Source of the DNA: Nitrospira sp.
Lineage (GTDB): Bacteria > Nitrospirota > Nitrospiria > Nitrospirales > Nitrospiraceae
Reading direction: 5' to 3'
Length of the DNA stretch: 11,468 bases
Assembly (NCBI GenBank): GCA_012032965.1
Contig: JAAUPT010000022.1
Span: 1-11,468 of the forward strand
Below, piece after piece: positions 1-8,166 of the stretch (positions are counted from its first letter, which is position 1; each line of letters begins with the position of its first letter). The notes under the pieces were generated by a model. It worked only from the letters and a program-made list of their open reading frames with translations. It did no database searches and was not told where the DNA came from. Position numbers and translations under genes: made by a program.

Positions 1-234
1 CAGAATAAGATGAAGGCCTGTAACGAACAGGCACACGAGAAAGGATTTGGTGAGGGTAAAGGCGAGGAACGAAAGGTGTTTATGAAGGAATGTCTCTCCG
101 CCAAGTCAGCGAAAAGTAGAGAGGGGAAGGGCACCCAGCAGAATAAGATGAAGACGTGCAATAAAGAGGCGGGCGAGAAGCAGCTGAAGGGCGATGATCG
201 GAAGAAGTTTATGAGTGACTGTCTATCTGCGTAG
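1..234 (+). CDS. PsiF-repeat protein, 5' end cut by window
   Basis: This is the C-terminal part of a small, lysine-rich, presumably exported protein built from PsiF repeats. Two repeats are visible, each opening with QNKMK, then a CN pair, and ending in a (K/S)(E/D)CLSA motif. Each repeat carries two cysteines about 20-25 residues apart. The first repeat starts with QNK at base 1, upstream of the first ATG (base 10), so that ATG is internal and the real start and any signal peptide lie outside the window. The PsiF family is named after a phosphate-starvation-inducible E. coli protein; its biochemical function is unknown. The stop is TAG at 232-234. The gene converges on cysE with a strong GC hairpin between them. 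The family call is confident; a role in phosphate response is only inferred from the name. Confidence 0.85.
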   Translation, partial: QNKMKACNEQAHEKGFGEGKGEERKVFMKECLSAKSAKSREGKGTQQNKMKTCNKEAGEKQLKGDDRKKFMSDCLSA

Positions 235-243
235 TTGCCTATC

Positions 244-265
244 CGGCGCGGCCCGTGCCGCGCCG
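244..265. terminator. GC-rich hairpin between convergent genes
   Basis: A perfect 9-bp inverted repeat (CGGCGCGGC / GCCGCGCCG) with a 4-nt loop begins 10 nt after the PsiF-gene stop and lies 40 nt beyond the cysE stop. Its place between convergent genes suggests a shared bidirectional terminator. Neither strand has a U-tract after the stem, so classical intrinsic termination is not assured. It may instead act as a 3'-end stabiliser or assist factor-dependent termination. Confidence 0.6.
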
Positions 266-270
266 AAATC

Positions 271-301
271 ATCCTGTCAGTAAGTCAGCCTGTATCGATA
301 C
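271..301. repeat. CCTGTCAG intergenic repeat remnant plus palindrome, 3' of cysE
   Basis: CCTGTCAG (273-280) is followed by GTCAGCCTGT (284-293) and then a perfect 10-bp palindrome, GTATCGATAC (292-301), directly before the cysE stop codon. The TGTCAG core is shared with elements at 1484-1550 and 8167-8267. This looks like a partial or degenerate copy of the same 3'-end-associated intergenic repeat. Confidence 0.4.
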
Positions 302-304
302 CCG

Positions 305-955
305 CTACGAAGCAGAACGCTCGTTCTGGTTTTCGAGCTTTTTGCGGAGATCGATCAACTCCTGTTCGAGTGCCAAGAAACGGTCGCTGATGGGGTCCGG
401 TAAGTCAACTTGGTCCATCGTCGCATCCGGCAAGCGTTCACCCAGCGATTTGATCACGCGACCCGGCACACCAATGACCGTTGAATTGGGGGGAACATTC
501 TTCAGAACGACGGAATTGGACCCGATCTTCACGTTGTCGCCGACCGTAATTCCCCCAAGGATCTTTGCCCCGGCACCTACCACTACATGATTGCCAAGTG
601 TCGGATGCCGCTTTCCACGTTCCTTTCCTGTTCCTCCCAACGTCACGCCCTGGAAGAGCGTCACATAGTCACCGATTTCAGCTGTTTCCCCGATCACGAC
701 ACCCATGCCGTGGTCGATAAAGAATCCTGTCCCAATCTTCGCTGAAGGATGGATCTCTACGCCGGTTAGCCAGCGGGCGAGCTGTGAAAGCACACGTGGC
801 AGGATGGGAACACCGTGCGCCTTCAACCAGTGAGAAATGCGGTAAGCTAACAACGCATGGAAACCAGCATACGTAAGGATCACTTCCAACTTACTGGTCG
901 CGGCTGGATCTCGATCAAAGACGGCTTGGAGATCTTGTTTGATCTGAGCAAACAT
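305..955 (-). CDS. cysE: Serine O-acetyltransferase
   Basis: It transfers acetyl from acetyl-CoA to L-serine, giving O-acetylserine, the first committed step of cysteine synthesis; it is cytosolic. The intact 216-residue protein has the short bacterial CysE architecture: a helical N-terminal part (1-65), then a left-handed beta-helix of hexapeptide repeats (about 66-168). The catalytic His sits in the [12 protein letters not shown] motif (about 82), and the conserved KRHPTLG follows (about 115-121). The second acid is Glu67 in VEIHP where E. coli has Asp143; I recall the Glu form from other short CysE proteins such as that of Bacillus. A charged tail (about 185-212, ending in the [10 protein letters not shown] region) looks like a coiled coil and replaces the longer E. 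coli N-terminal domain. The ATG has only a weak GGTAA-type ribosome site. It lies 20 nt after ispF, at the end of the block. Confidence 0.95.
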   Translation of the reverse strand: MFAQIKQDLQAVFDRDPAATSKLEVILTYAGFHALLAYRISHWLKAHGVPILPRVLSQLARWLTGVEIHPSAKIGTGFFIDHGMGVVIGETAEIGDYVTLFQGVTLGGTGKERGKRHPTLGNHVVVGAGAKILGGITVGDNVKIGSNSVVLKNVPPNSTVIGVPGRVIKSLGERLPDATMDQVDLPDPISDRFLALEQELIDLRKKLENQNERSAS

Positions 956-975
956 TTACCGGTTATCTTACGACG

Positions 976-1449
976 TCAGATCGACTCAATCAAACACACG
1001 GCATGGGCGATCATTCCCTCTTCATGCCCGACCGCATCCAATCCTTCCCCACTCTTCACCTTCACATTCACCAAGTTTGGGGCGATATTGGCCGTTTCAG
1101 CTATTTTTTTCTGCATCGCCGAAAGATGCGGACCGAGGCGAGGCGCTTGAGCCACAATCACGGTGTCGATGTTTCCCACCTGATACCTCTTGGCCTTCAG
1201 CTTTGCCATGACATCTTCCAACAGTTTCAAACTGGAGATCCCTTTATATCTGGAATCTGAACTGGGATAGTGCCGACCGAGATCGCCCTCTCCCATCGCA
1301 CCCAAGAGCGCGTCGCAGATGGCGTGGACCAGGACATCGGAGTCGGAATGGCCCAACAATCCTTTGGTGTGCGGGATTTCAATACCACCCAGAATCAGTT
1401 TTCGATCTGGTCCCAGCGGATGGACGTCGTAGCCATAGCCAATTCGCAT
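976..1449 (-). CDS. ispF: 2-C-methyl-D-erythritol 2,4-cyclodiphosphate synthase
   Basis: It cyclises CDP-ME-2-phosphate to MEcPP with loss of CMP, in the MEP isoprenoid pathway; the family is a cytosolic homotrimer. The start chosen here gives 157 residues, the normal family length, opening MRIGYGYDVHPLG. Metal ligands Asp8, His10 and His42 (in LGHSDSDVLVHA) are present, as is the YPSSD loop. The reading frame is open 14 codons further upstream, but the ATG at 1449 has a strong GAGGAGAGGA ribosome site and matches the family N-terminus. The nucleotide-binding segment usually written KATTTE(K/G)LG reads KVKSGEGLD here, a local variant of the TTT motif. The gene follows ispD, the usual partner, and precedes cysE. 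Confidence 0.95.
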   Translation of the reverse strand: MRIGYGYDVHPLGPDRKLILGGIEIPHTKGLLGHSDSDVLVHAICDALLGAMGEGDLGRHYPSSDSRYKGISSLKLLEDVMAKLKAKRYQVGNIDTVIVAQAPRLGPHLSAMQKKIAETANIAPNLVNVKVKSGEGLDAVGHEEGMIAHAVCLIESI

Positions 1450-1453
1450 GGTT

Positions 1454-1462
1454 CCTCTCCTC
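1454..1462 (-). promoter_or_regulatory. Shine-Dalgarno site that fixes the ispF start
   Basis: Reading on the minus strand, GAGGAGAGG lies a few bases upstream of the ATG at 1447-1449, with GGAG spaced 7 nt from it. It favours this ATG over the longer open frame that starts at 1491, which would add 14 non-conserved residues. Confidence 0.75.
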
Positions 1463-1483
1463 ATAGCGCTAACAAACCAGCAT

Positions 1484-1550
1484 CCTGACAAGCTGACACT
1501 CTGATCGCCTATAAACTTGGCCGCCTGTCACTCTGGCCCCTTGTCAGCTT
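1484..1550. repeat. CTGACA/TGTCAG inverted-repeat element between ispD and ispF
   Basis: The plus strand carries CTGACA (1485-1490) and AAGCTGACA (1490-1498), then CCTGTCA (1524-1530) and TGTCAGCTT (1542-1550). AAGCTGACA and TGTCAGCTT are exact reverse complements enclosing 43 nt, so an mRNA hairpin is possible. The 11-mer ACAAGCTGACA (1488-1498) recurs exactly at 8167-8177. The element overlaps the last codons of ispD, so part of it is translated. Confidence 0.6.
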
Positions 1551-2251
1551 AGTGTTTCTATTCCTCGCCGCCAAGATCGCTTCACCAATCACCATGTCTT
1601 CCGGCCTGGTAACTTTGATATTTTCTCCGCTCCCCTCGACCACCGAGACTGGATATCCACACCACTCCATCAAATAGGCGTCATCCGTTGCACGAACTCC
1701 CTCTCCATGCGCTTTTCGATGGGCCGACAACAACCAATCTCGACGAAAGGCTTGCGGGGTCTGAGCCAACCACAATCCTGTACGATCGACCGTCCGCTCA
1801 ATGACTTGGTCTGAGCCAACCTGCTTCACGGTATCCTTCATCGGGAGGGCGATAATCGCTGCCCCCTTCGCACGAGCCTTGACACGACCTCTTCGACCAT
1901 TCGTTCAGTAAGGAACGGCCGAACTGCATCATGCACGAGCACCACGTCGACATCGTCATGCACCGCCTCAAGCGCATGCCGAACTGAATCTTGTCGTTCC
2001 GCACCTCCAGGCACCACTTTGGTCACCTTGGTAAAGTGATGTTTAGCGACGATTTCCTTGAGGCAATAGTCCATCTCGCTTTGAGGAACGGCTAGGATGA
2101 TCTCATGAATGGCGGAAGACGCTTGCAGAACGTGGAGCGAATGAAGAACAAGGGGCTGGCCACCAAGCGAGAGGAACTGTTTGGGCACTTGGCCGCCCAT
2201 ACGAAGCCCTCGCCCTGCGGCAGGAACGAGGGCCACGGTGCGATTACTCAC
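1509..2251 (-). CDS. ispD: 2-C-methyl-D-erythritol 4-phosphate cytidylyltransferase (one frameshift)
   Basis: It joins MEP and CTP to make CDP-ME in the MEP pathway. The N-terminal part (2251 down to about 1880) has the nucleotide-binding VPAAGRGLRMGG...PKQF loop and the HDAVRPF motif. The frame then breaks, and the protein resumes as ARAKGAAIIALPMKDT, with QTPQAFR, ATDDA and the C-terminal TRPEDM region. Restoring one base at the TT at 1879-1880 (minus-strand AAGG to AAAGG) gives a smooth VVSKARAKGAA join and about 247 residues. The start shown is GTG at 2251 and lacks a clear ribosome site. An ATG at 2271 with AGGG upstream is out of frame by one position, so a further indel could hide the true N-terminus. 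The last 13 or so residues are encoded by a repeat element. It sits 59 nt before ispF. Confidence 0.9.
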
Positions 2252-2300
2252 GGATTGAATCTAGACGTCATGACGCTTGACCCTACAGCCCAGTACGCAT

Positions 2301-3852
2301 TCATGGGCGGAGCGTGAGATAAATCGTCCGACCCTGTCGTTTCAATAAAAGCAACACCGCTCGATCGTTCGGCAACTTCCCGGCAATCCGCTCGAAAACC
2401 TTCACCGATGTCACGGCCTGTCGGTTCACCTCGAGCACGATATCGCCCTCACGGACACCCAATTCTTCCGCCGTACTTCCGGGCTTGACTCGGACAATCA
2501 CCACACCTCGTTCATTCGACTTGAGCCCATACCGATTCGCCAGCTCTTCGTTCAGATCTCGAACCTCCAGGTTGGCGAGCACACCCGTCGCAGTGGCGGA
2601 TTCACCCCCATCGTCCTCACCATTTTGGGACATTGACTTGGGTTGCTCAGCAATGGTGAGGTCGACCGTCCTCTGCTTTTTGTCACGAATAAACTTGATC
2701 GTCACTTTCTTCCCAACCGGCGTCTGGGCAACAGCGTTACGGAGGTGGGTCGGTGAGTCCATCGATTTGCCGTCATACTCGAGGATGACATCGGCCCGTT
2801 CGAACCCAGCTTTCTTCGCAGGGCTGTCGTCCATCACATCGCTGACCAATACGCCTTTTGTATCCCCAACGCCGAATTGAGACGCTAATTCTGGTGTCAG
2901 CTCTTGAATCGAGACGCCGAGCCAACCACGGACAACTTTTCCTGTTTGCACGAGCTGTCCCATGATCGACTGAGCCATGTTGCTCGGTACGGCAAACCCG
3001 ATCCCCATGTTGCCACCGCTCTGACTGAATATCGCCGTATTAATCCCCACCAACTCACCTCGCACATTGACGAGCGCGCCGCCGGAGTTACCGGGATTGA
3101 TGGCCGCGTCCGTCTGAATGAAATCTTCGTACTCAGCGATACCGGCCGCGCGCCCCAACGCACTGACGATCCCCAAGGTGACGGTCTGTGTCAACCCGAA
3201 TGGGTTGCCGACGGCAAGAACAAACTCCCCGACCTCCAGCTTGTCGGAATCCGCCCAGGAGACGGTGGCAAGTCCCGTCGCTTCAATCTTTACAACAGCC
3301 ACATCGGTTTTCGGATCTGTACCGATGAGTTTCGCCTTGAATTCACGCTTATCCGACAGCGTGACCCGGATTTCATCCGCCTTACCGACCACGTGATTAT
3401 TAGTGATAATCAAGCCATTCGATTCGACGATCACACCGGATCCAAGACCGCGCTCTTTTCGTTCCTTCTGGTGGTCGAACTTCCTAAAAAACTCGTCACC
3501 AAAAAACTTTCGAAACAACGGATCGTCGAACGGTGTGGTGCCCGACCCTCCGCTGCGCCCGTTTTTGGTCGCATAGATATTCACCACCGCCGGCTTCACG
3601 GACTTCGGCAATTTCAACGAATGTTTGACTACCACCCGCTAGTGTAGGCTGCGGAGCGGTTGAAACAGGACTGGCAACCGGAGGAGGTGGGGCAATGGAC
3701 GATGAATCGGGCACCGCATGTCCCGTAGGGAGCCAACCAAGATCCGAAGCAACCACCAAGCCAATAATAACCCCCACCGTCAACAAGGTGGCAGCAACCA
3801 TCCATCTTCTGATCCCCTGCACCGGTTTTTTATCGAAATCCACCTGATTCAT
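2301..3852 (-). CDS. htrA: HtrA/Deg-family serine protease, membrane-anchored, two PDZ domains (one frameshift)
   Basis: This is an envelope quality-control protease and chaperone of the DegP/DegQ/HtrA family. After reconstruction (about 516 residues) it has an N-terminal transmembrane or signal-anchor helix (about 19-37), a Pro/Ser-rich linker (about 47-70), a trypsin-like domain, and PDZ1 and PDZ2 (the last about 190 residues). The triad is complete: His in ITNNHVV (about 153), Asp in KTDVAVVKI (about 183), Ser in NPGNSGGALVN (about 256). The N-terminal piece ends FVEIA in one frame, and KSVKPAVVNIYA continues in another. Removing one base near 3601-3609 gives FVEIAKSVKPAVV, the typical HtrA entry. 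The ATG is at 3852 with GAGG only 2 nt upstream, an unusually tight spacing. No typical signal-peptidase AXA site follows the helix, so I favour a tethered periplasmic protein. The gene lies 36 nt after fba. Confidence 0.92.
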
Positions 3853-3888
3853 AGCCTCAATTCGCTGTTGTGAAAGACACGGCGATGC

Positions 3889-4813
3889 TCACTGAATCTC
3901 GCCGGCATAAATCCCCATGATCGTTTGGAGAAACTTGACCGCCTCCGGCTTCGGACGTTGGAACGAATTTCGTCCAATGATGCTCCCGAATCCTCCTCCA
4001 TCCCTGATGGCTCGTGCTTCGTCGAACACGTTCTTATCCTCGCTTTTTGCACCGCCCGAAAAGATTACAATCCGGCGGCCATCGAATGCGCTCTGGACCA
4101 CGTGCTTCACACGTTCAGCCAACGTTTTGATCGGAATCTTCTCAGCTTCGTAGACCTTCTTGGCCGCAGCCTGTTCGAGATGGGCACTTGGAAGCTTGAC
4201 CTTGATCACATGAGCTCCGAGTTGGGCGGCAATTTGGGCTGCATAGGCCACCACATCGATCGCCGTTTCACCTTCTTTTGCTCAAAACCGACCCGCGTGG
4301 ATAAGACCAGACCACCACGGCAAGGCCGCGCTCCTTCGCTTCTTCACTAATTGCACGCAACTGCTCATACATCGCGTTGCAGTGGGAAGAACCAGGATAG
4401 ATCGTGAACCCAACGGCGGAACAGCCTAAACGAAGCGCATCGTTGACACTGCCGGTCACCGACGGGAGCGGATCCTTCTCATCATGCAGCACATCATGAT
4501 TGTTCAATTTTAGGATAAGAGGAATCTGCCCGGCGAAGTGGCTAGCGCCAGCCTCCAAAAATCCCAAGGGAGCCGCATAGGCATTACATCCCGCGTCGAT
4601 GGCAAGCTGAAAATGGTAGTGTGGATTATAGCCAGGTGCGTTTGGTGCAAAACTCCGTGCCGGACCATGCTCAAAACCTTGATCCACCGGCAGGATGACC
4701 AACCTGCCGGTCCCTGCCAATTTACCAGAGCGCAACAAGCGCGCGATATTGGTCTTTGTCCCGGCATTATCACTGCTGTACCAGCTTAGAATTTCTTGTA
4801 CCCGGTCTCCCAT
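3889..4813 (-). CDS. fbaB: Class I fructose-bisphosphate aldolase, DhnA/FbaB type (one frameshift)
   Basis: It reversibly condenses DHAP and glyceraldehyde-3-phosphate to fructose-1,6-bisphosphate through a Schiff base, and is cytosolic. The first part (about 179 residues) has the ILPVDQGFEHGP motif (40-51), the LLKLNNHD-like segment and WSYPRGSVLSK. The frame then breaks, and the second part continues EGETAIDVVAYAAQIAAQ, then HVIKVKLP with the expected Schiff-base lysine, and the IFSGG and GSIIGRN phosphate-binding loops. The stop arises from AAAAGAAGG. Removing one A from that run (TTTT at 4276-4279 on the plus strand) gives SKEGETAID, a conserved join, and 307 residues, shorter than E. coli FbaB. 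GGAGG lies 5 nt before the ATG. Its upstream neighbour fbp makes a gluconeogenic pair. Confidence 0.93.
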
Positions 4814-4818
4814 AATTT

Positions 4819-4823
4819 CCTCC
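4819..4823 (-). promoter_or_regulatory. Strong Shine-Dalgarno site of the aldolase gene
   Basis: GGAGG on the minus strand, within GGGAGGAAATT, sits 5 nt upstream of the ATG at 4811-4813. It is the best-matching ribosome site in the window and supports this start. Confidence 0.75.
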
Positions 4824-4855
4824 CGACGACATTACAGTATCACATAAATGAGCAC

Positions 4856-5860
4856 TTAGGCTCTGCCCTGAACATACATCTCCGCCTGCTCAACATCGTA
4901 GCGGCTTCCAATGAATAGGGGCACGCGTTGGTGAAGTTTCTTGGCCTCGACCTCCAAAATTCTTGAGGTCCCAGTCGAAGCTTTTCCACCAGCCTGCTCA
5001 ACGATAAACGCCAGTGGATTCGCCTCGTAGAGCAATCGGAGCTTGCCTTCAGGTTTATCCACTTCTCCGGGATAGAGATAGATTCCACCCCCCAGCAACA
5101 GACGGTGTACATCGGCCACCAAACAGCCAGAATACCGGCCACTGTATGGACGGCCTGTTGCCTTCTCGCTCACTTTCAGCGAAGCGAGATACTTCTTCGC
5201 TCCCTCCGACCACCGATTACAATTCCCTTCATTGGTGGCGTATACTCTGCCCTTTTCAGGAATTCTGATTTGCTCATGCGACAAAAGATATTCGCCGATG
5301 TCGGGCTCGAGCGTAAACCCGTACACACCCTGCCCGACAGTGTACACCAGCATCGTGCTCGGTCCGTACAGTAAGTATCCAGCCGCAATTTGTTCAGTCC
5401 CTCGACGAATTAATTCCGCTTCCGTAGGCAACCGATCGGTCCGGTCATACTTGAGTACGGAAAAGATAGCGCCGAGCGGCATATTGTTGTCCGTATTGGA
5501 GGAGCCGTCGAGCGGATCGAAGAGCAGCATGTACTTGCCTTGCGGCCAATTCCCAGGCAAAAGGACAGGCTTCTCCATTTCTTCCGAGGCCAGGGCACAG
5601 ACATATCCGCTGGATTGAAAGACTTTGACGAAGTCGTCGTTGGCAATGGCATCCAGCTTCTTGACGGTTTCACCCTGCACATTCGTGTCGCCGGTCGTTC
5701 CAAGAATGTTAATCAGTCCGGCCCGTCGAAGATCTTGTGCGATGAGTTTGCCAACGAGGCCGATTTGGGTCAACAGACTGGAAAATTCGCCTGTGGCACC
5801 CTGGTGCGAAGCCTGACTCTCAATGATAAAGCGGCTTAACGTAAGAGGAAACTCTCTCAT
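4856..5860 (-). CDS. fbp: Class I fructose-1,6-bisphosphatase
   Basis: It hydrolyses fructose-1,6-bisphosphate to fructose-6-phosphate, the irreversible step of gluconeogenesis, using divalent metal. The intact 334-residue frame matches the family length. The metal-binding Glu pair is in ASEEMEKP (about 91-98). The signature DPLDGSSN is at 115-122, the substrate loop GRYSGCLVADVHR at about 241-253, and LLYEANPLAFIVEQAGGKA near the C-terminus. The first 30 residues hold the region that binds AMP in many relatives, so allosteric control is possible but not shown. The ATG at 5860 has no Shine-Dalgarno site; a promoter-like sequence ends only 9 nt before it. The aldolase gene follows 42 nt downstream, so the two probably work as a unit feeding fructose-6-phosphate into sugar-nucleotide synthesis. 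Confidence 0.97.
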   Translation of the reverse strand: MREFPLTLSRFIIESQASHQGATGEFSSLLTQIGLVGKLIAQDLRRAGLINILGTTGDTNVQGETVKKLDAIANDDFVKVFQSSGYVCALASEEMEKPVLLPGNWPQGKYMLLFDPLDGSSNTDNNMPLGAIFSVLKYDRTDRLPTEAELIRRGTEQIAAGYLLYGPSTMLVYTVGQGVYGFTLEPDIGEYLLSHEQIRIPEKGRVYATNEGNCNRWSEGAKKYLASLKVSEKATGRPYSGRYSGCLVADVHRLLLGGGIYLYPGEVDKPEGKLRLLYEANPLAFIVEQAGGKASTGTSRILEVEAKKLHQRVPLFIGSRYDVEQAEMYVQGRA

Positions 5861-5869
5861 GTTGTTGTC

Positions 5870-5898
5870 AGTATAGCGAGTTTAGTGTTTGCGAACAA
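5870..5898 (-). promoter_or_regulatory. Candidate sigma-70-like promoter of fbp
   Basis: On the minus strand TTGTTC (5893-5898, weak -35) and TATACT (5870-5875, 5/6 match to the -10 consensus) are separated by exactly 17 nt. The -10 ends 9 nt before the fbp ATG, so a start point at normal distance would fall at or just before the ATG. With no ribosome site present, a leaderless or very short-leader mRNA is possible. This rests on pattern match only. Confidence 0.35.
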
Positions 5899-5908
5899 CA
5901 ATCTCTCT

Positions 5909-6746
5909 TCACCCTTCTTGCTTTACGGTTTCGGTTTCTACCAGGCCATCCACCAGATCCGCAACAATCGATCCGAGCACGACCTTCGCCTTCATTCGCA
6001 ACGGAGTTCTCCGCTCATCCGTGGTGACCCACACACGGATATTGCCTTGATTCATAAAGAGACCGTGAAAGGGCATGATCACGAGCACCCGCACAGTCTC
6101 TGCCTGGCCCCATGTCCCTGCAATCGTCTCTACCCCCTCGACACGTACTTCAACTGGACGATTCTTTTTGTCGTGGTACACGTTCATTTTGAGCGAGGCA
6201 CCTGGCGTTGGCTCCAATACCGTGCGCGTATAATACAGGCACGAAAAGAATGTCCTGGGTCCCAGCCGGCATAGAGAGCGACTCGGTCGTGCCTCCTCGG
6301 ACCGTCGTCACCATCCCTTCTTTTTGGTGAAAGGTGTACTCAATATCCTCTTTCTTCTTTCCTTCGCGCCGACGGAACGTCATATGCTCTGGGGCAAGGG
6401 TATCAAGATCTAGTTCCGACTCCACGCGGCTATCAACCGGAAAAAACTTGGTGAGGATCGGAGTCGATTGCGCAGTGCCCACCAGCTTGGCTACCACGCG
6501 ATCAGAGATGCCTGGGCTCGGTGCCACTTCCATCACGGCAGTAACCGCCGTCATATTGAGCCAGGAGACCTTGTACGTAAGCCGTTCGCCGACCTGAAAT
6601 GGTCGTTTTATTTCACCCAATGGGTTCGATTCACTGGGGTTGGCAGAAACCGGCAGGAGAACGATGACCGCTACAGCCGCAGCATACCGACACAGATGCC
6701 CGATGCCGCGAGATGAGATAGGCCGGGAAGAACCATGTGTTAGCAC
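5909..6746 (-). CDS. DUF3108-like exported protein (one frameshift)
   Basis: The function is unknown. I recognise it as DUF3108-like from its layout: a signal peptide, then FQVGERLTYKVSW, a beta-rich middle with SRVESELDLDTL and FRRREGKKKEDIEYTF, then a TQDILFVPVLY segment and a C-terminal part with VWVTTDERRTPLRMKAKV. The likely signal peptide has a short basic n-region and an AAAVAVIVLLPVSA hydrophobic core, pointing to the periplasm or outer-membrane side. The frame breaks at the GCGC around 6224-6227. The other frame then reads RTVLEPTPGASLKM. A net loss of two bases (GCGCGC collapsed) or a gain of one restores it, giving about 279 residues. The start is GTG at 6746, overlapping the manB stop by 7 nt, so translational coupling is likely. 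fbp follows 48 nt downstream. Confidence 0.7.
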
Positions 6747-8138
6747 CCGAGTGTTCGTCTCGCCTCCATCAGCTCATCTTCAATGAGCGCTTGAATGACA
6801 TCGAGATGTCCAGAGGACACCGCTTCAAACCGTAAGACTAAGGCTGGCTGGGTATTGGAAGCCCGAATCAGTCCCCACCCGTCCTCAAAAATGGCACGAA
6901 CGCCGTCGATCATGATCAGATCTCGGAGGACCAATTTCTTTGGCCCGAGACCTTGTTGCGTCTTCAAGCACTCCACGAACTTCTTTTGAACTTGCTTAAC
7001 CACGTCGAACTTCACCGCATCAGGAAGATCCACTCGTATCTCAGGAGTGACTGCTGATGGAGGAAGATCCGAGATCAAGGCGGAAAGCGGCTGTTGAGCT
7101 TTCGCCAGAATTTCAACCAGTCGGCACGACGCATACACGGCATCGTCATATCCGAAATACCGATCCGCAAAAACATGTGCCCGGACATTTCACCGGCCAA
7201 CACTGCCGACTCCTCCTTCATCTTCGCCTTGATCAGCGAATGACCGGTCTTCCACATAAGACCACGCCCACCACGCTTAGCAATATCATCGTAGAGACTT
7301 TGTGATGCTTTCACTTCCGAGATGATGGTGCTACCAGGTTTCACGGCCAGAATATCCCGTGCGTACAGGACCAAAAGACGATCACCCCACAGGACGTTGC
7401 CTGTTCATCGATGGCCCCAATTCGATCGGCATCGCCGTCGTATCCAATTCCCACATCGGCTTTATGGTGCTTGACTGCCTGTATCAGATCGGACAGGTTC
7501 TCTAGCACGGTGGGATCCGGATGATGATTCGGGAAACATCCATCGAGATCGCAATAGAGCCCCGTCACCGTGCATCCTAACAACTCGAGAGCTTGTTTGG
7601 CGACGATAGAAGCTGCCCCGTTCCCACTATCGATCACCACATGCAATCGGTCTGCTTTGACATGCGCAAAACTCTTTTCGATGTAGGCAAGATAATCAGG
7701 GATGATCGGGTGCTCCGAGAGACGTCCTTCTCCTGAGACAAACGTGCCTTCCTCCATCACACGCCGAAGTTTCTGAATTTCCTCTCCATGGATGGCGGTC
7801 TTGCCGATGCAGATCTTGAACCCATTGTACTCTGCCGCGTTGTGACTTCCTGTAATCATGATGCCGCCGCCAACCGGCACGGTAAAGAGAGAGAAGTAGA
7901 GCAGCGGAGAGGTGCAAATTCCGATATCGATGACATGGAGACCACCGGCCAGCAATCCCTTGAGTAGCGCCTTGTGGAGAGCCGGTGAGCTCAACCGACC
8001 ATCACGCCCAAGGCTGATCGTCGTCACTCCGCTCGTTTTCACATACGTCGCGTACGCCCGGCCCAACCGCTCAGCCAAGTCATCCGTCAATTCGCTGCCG
8101 ACTATTCCCCGAATGTCATATTCCCTGAATAAAGCCAT
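6740..8138 (-). CDS. manB: Phosphomannomutase/phosphoglucomutase (two frameshifts)
   Basis: This alpha-D-phosphohexomutase interconverts the 6- and 1-phosphates of mannose and/or glucose. Reconstructed length is about 466 residues, normal for the family. In order it has the N-terminal FREYDIRGI, the active-site phosphoserine loop [12 protein letters not shown] (Ser98), the metal site DGDADR (234-239), the sugar loop GEMSGHMFF and the C-terminal phosphate-binding [14 protein letters not shown]. Two single-base losses break it. One is at CC 7400-7401, where GGG restored on the minus strand gives [16 protein letters not shown]. The other is in the A-run 7169-7173, where T6 gives [16 protein letters not shown]. 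The ATG at 8138 has GAGG 4 nt upstream. manC lies just upstream, which favours mannose as the main substrate; dual PMM/PGM activity is common in the family. Confidence 0.92.
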
Positions 8139-8166
8139 AGTTCCTCACTTATGTTGGACTGCTCTC

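Noticed and set aside
2904..3647. A 247-codon open frame on the plus strand opposite htrA
   Set aside because: It is entirely antisense to the conserved protease and PDZ1 region, has no family-like motif or ribosome site, and is explained by codon bias of the real gene.
4268..4290. Programmed ribosomal frameshift in fba at AAAAGAAGG
   Set aside because: The site is only a four-A run with no conserved slippery heptamer or stimulator evident, this gene family is not known to me to use recoding, and six similar breaks nearby point to sequence error.
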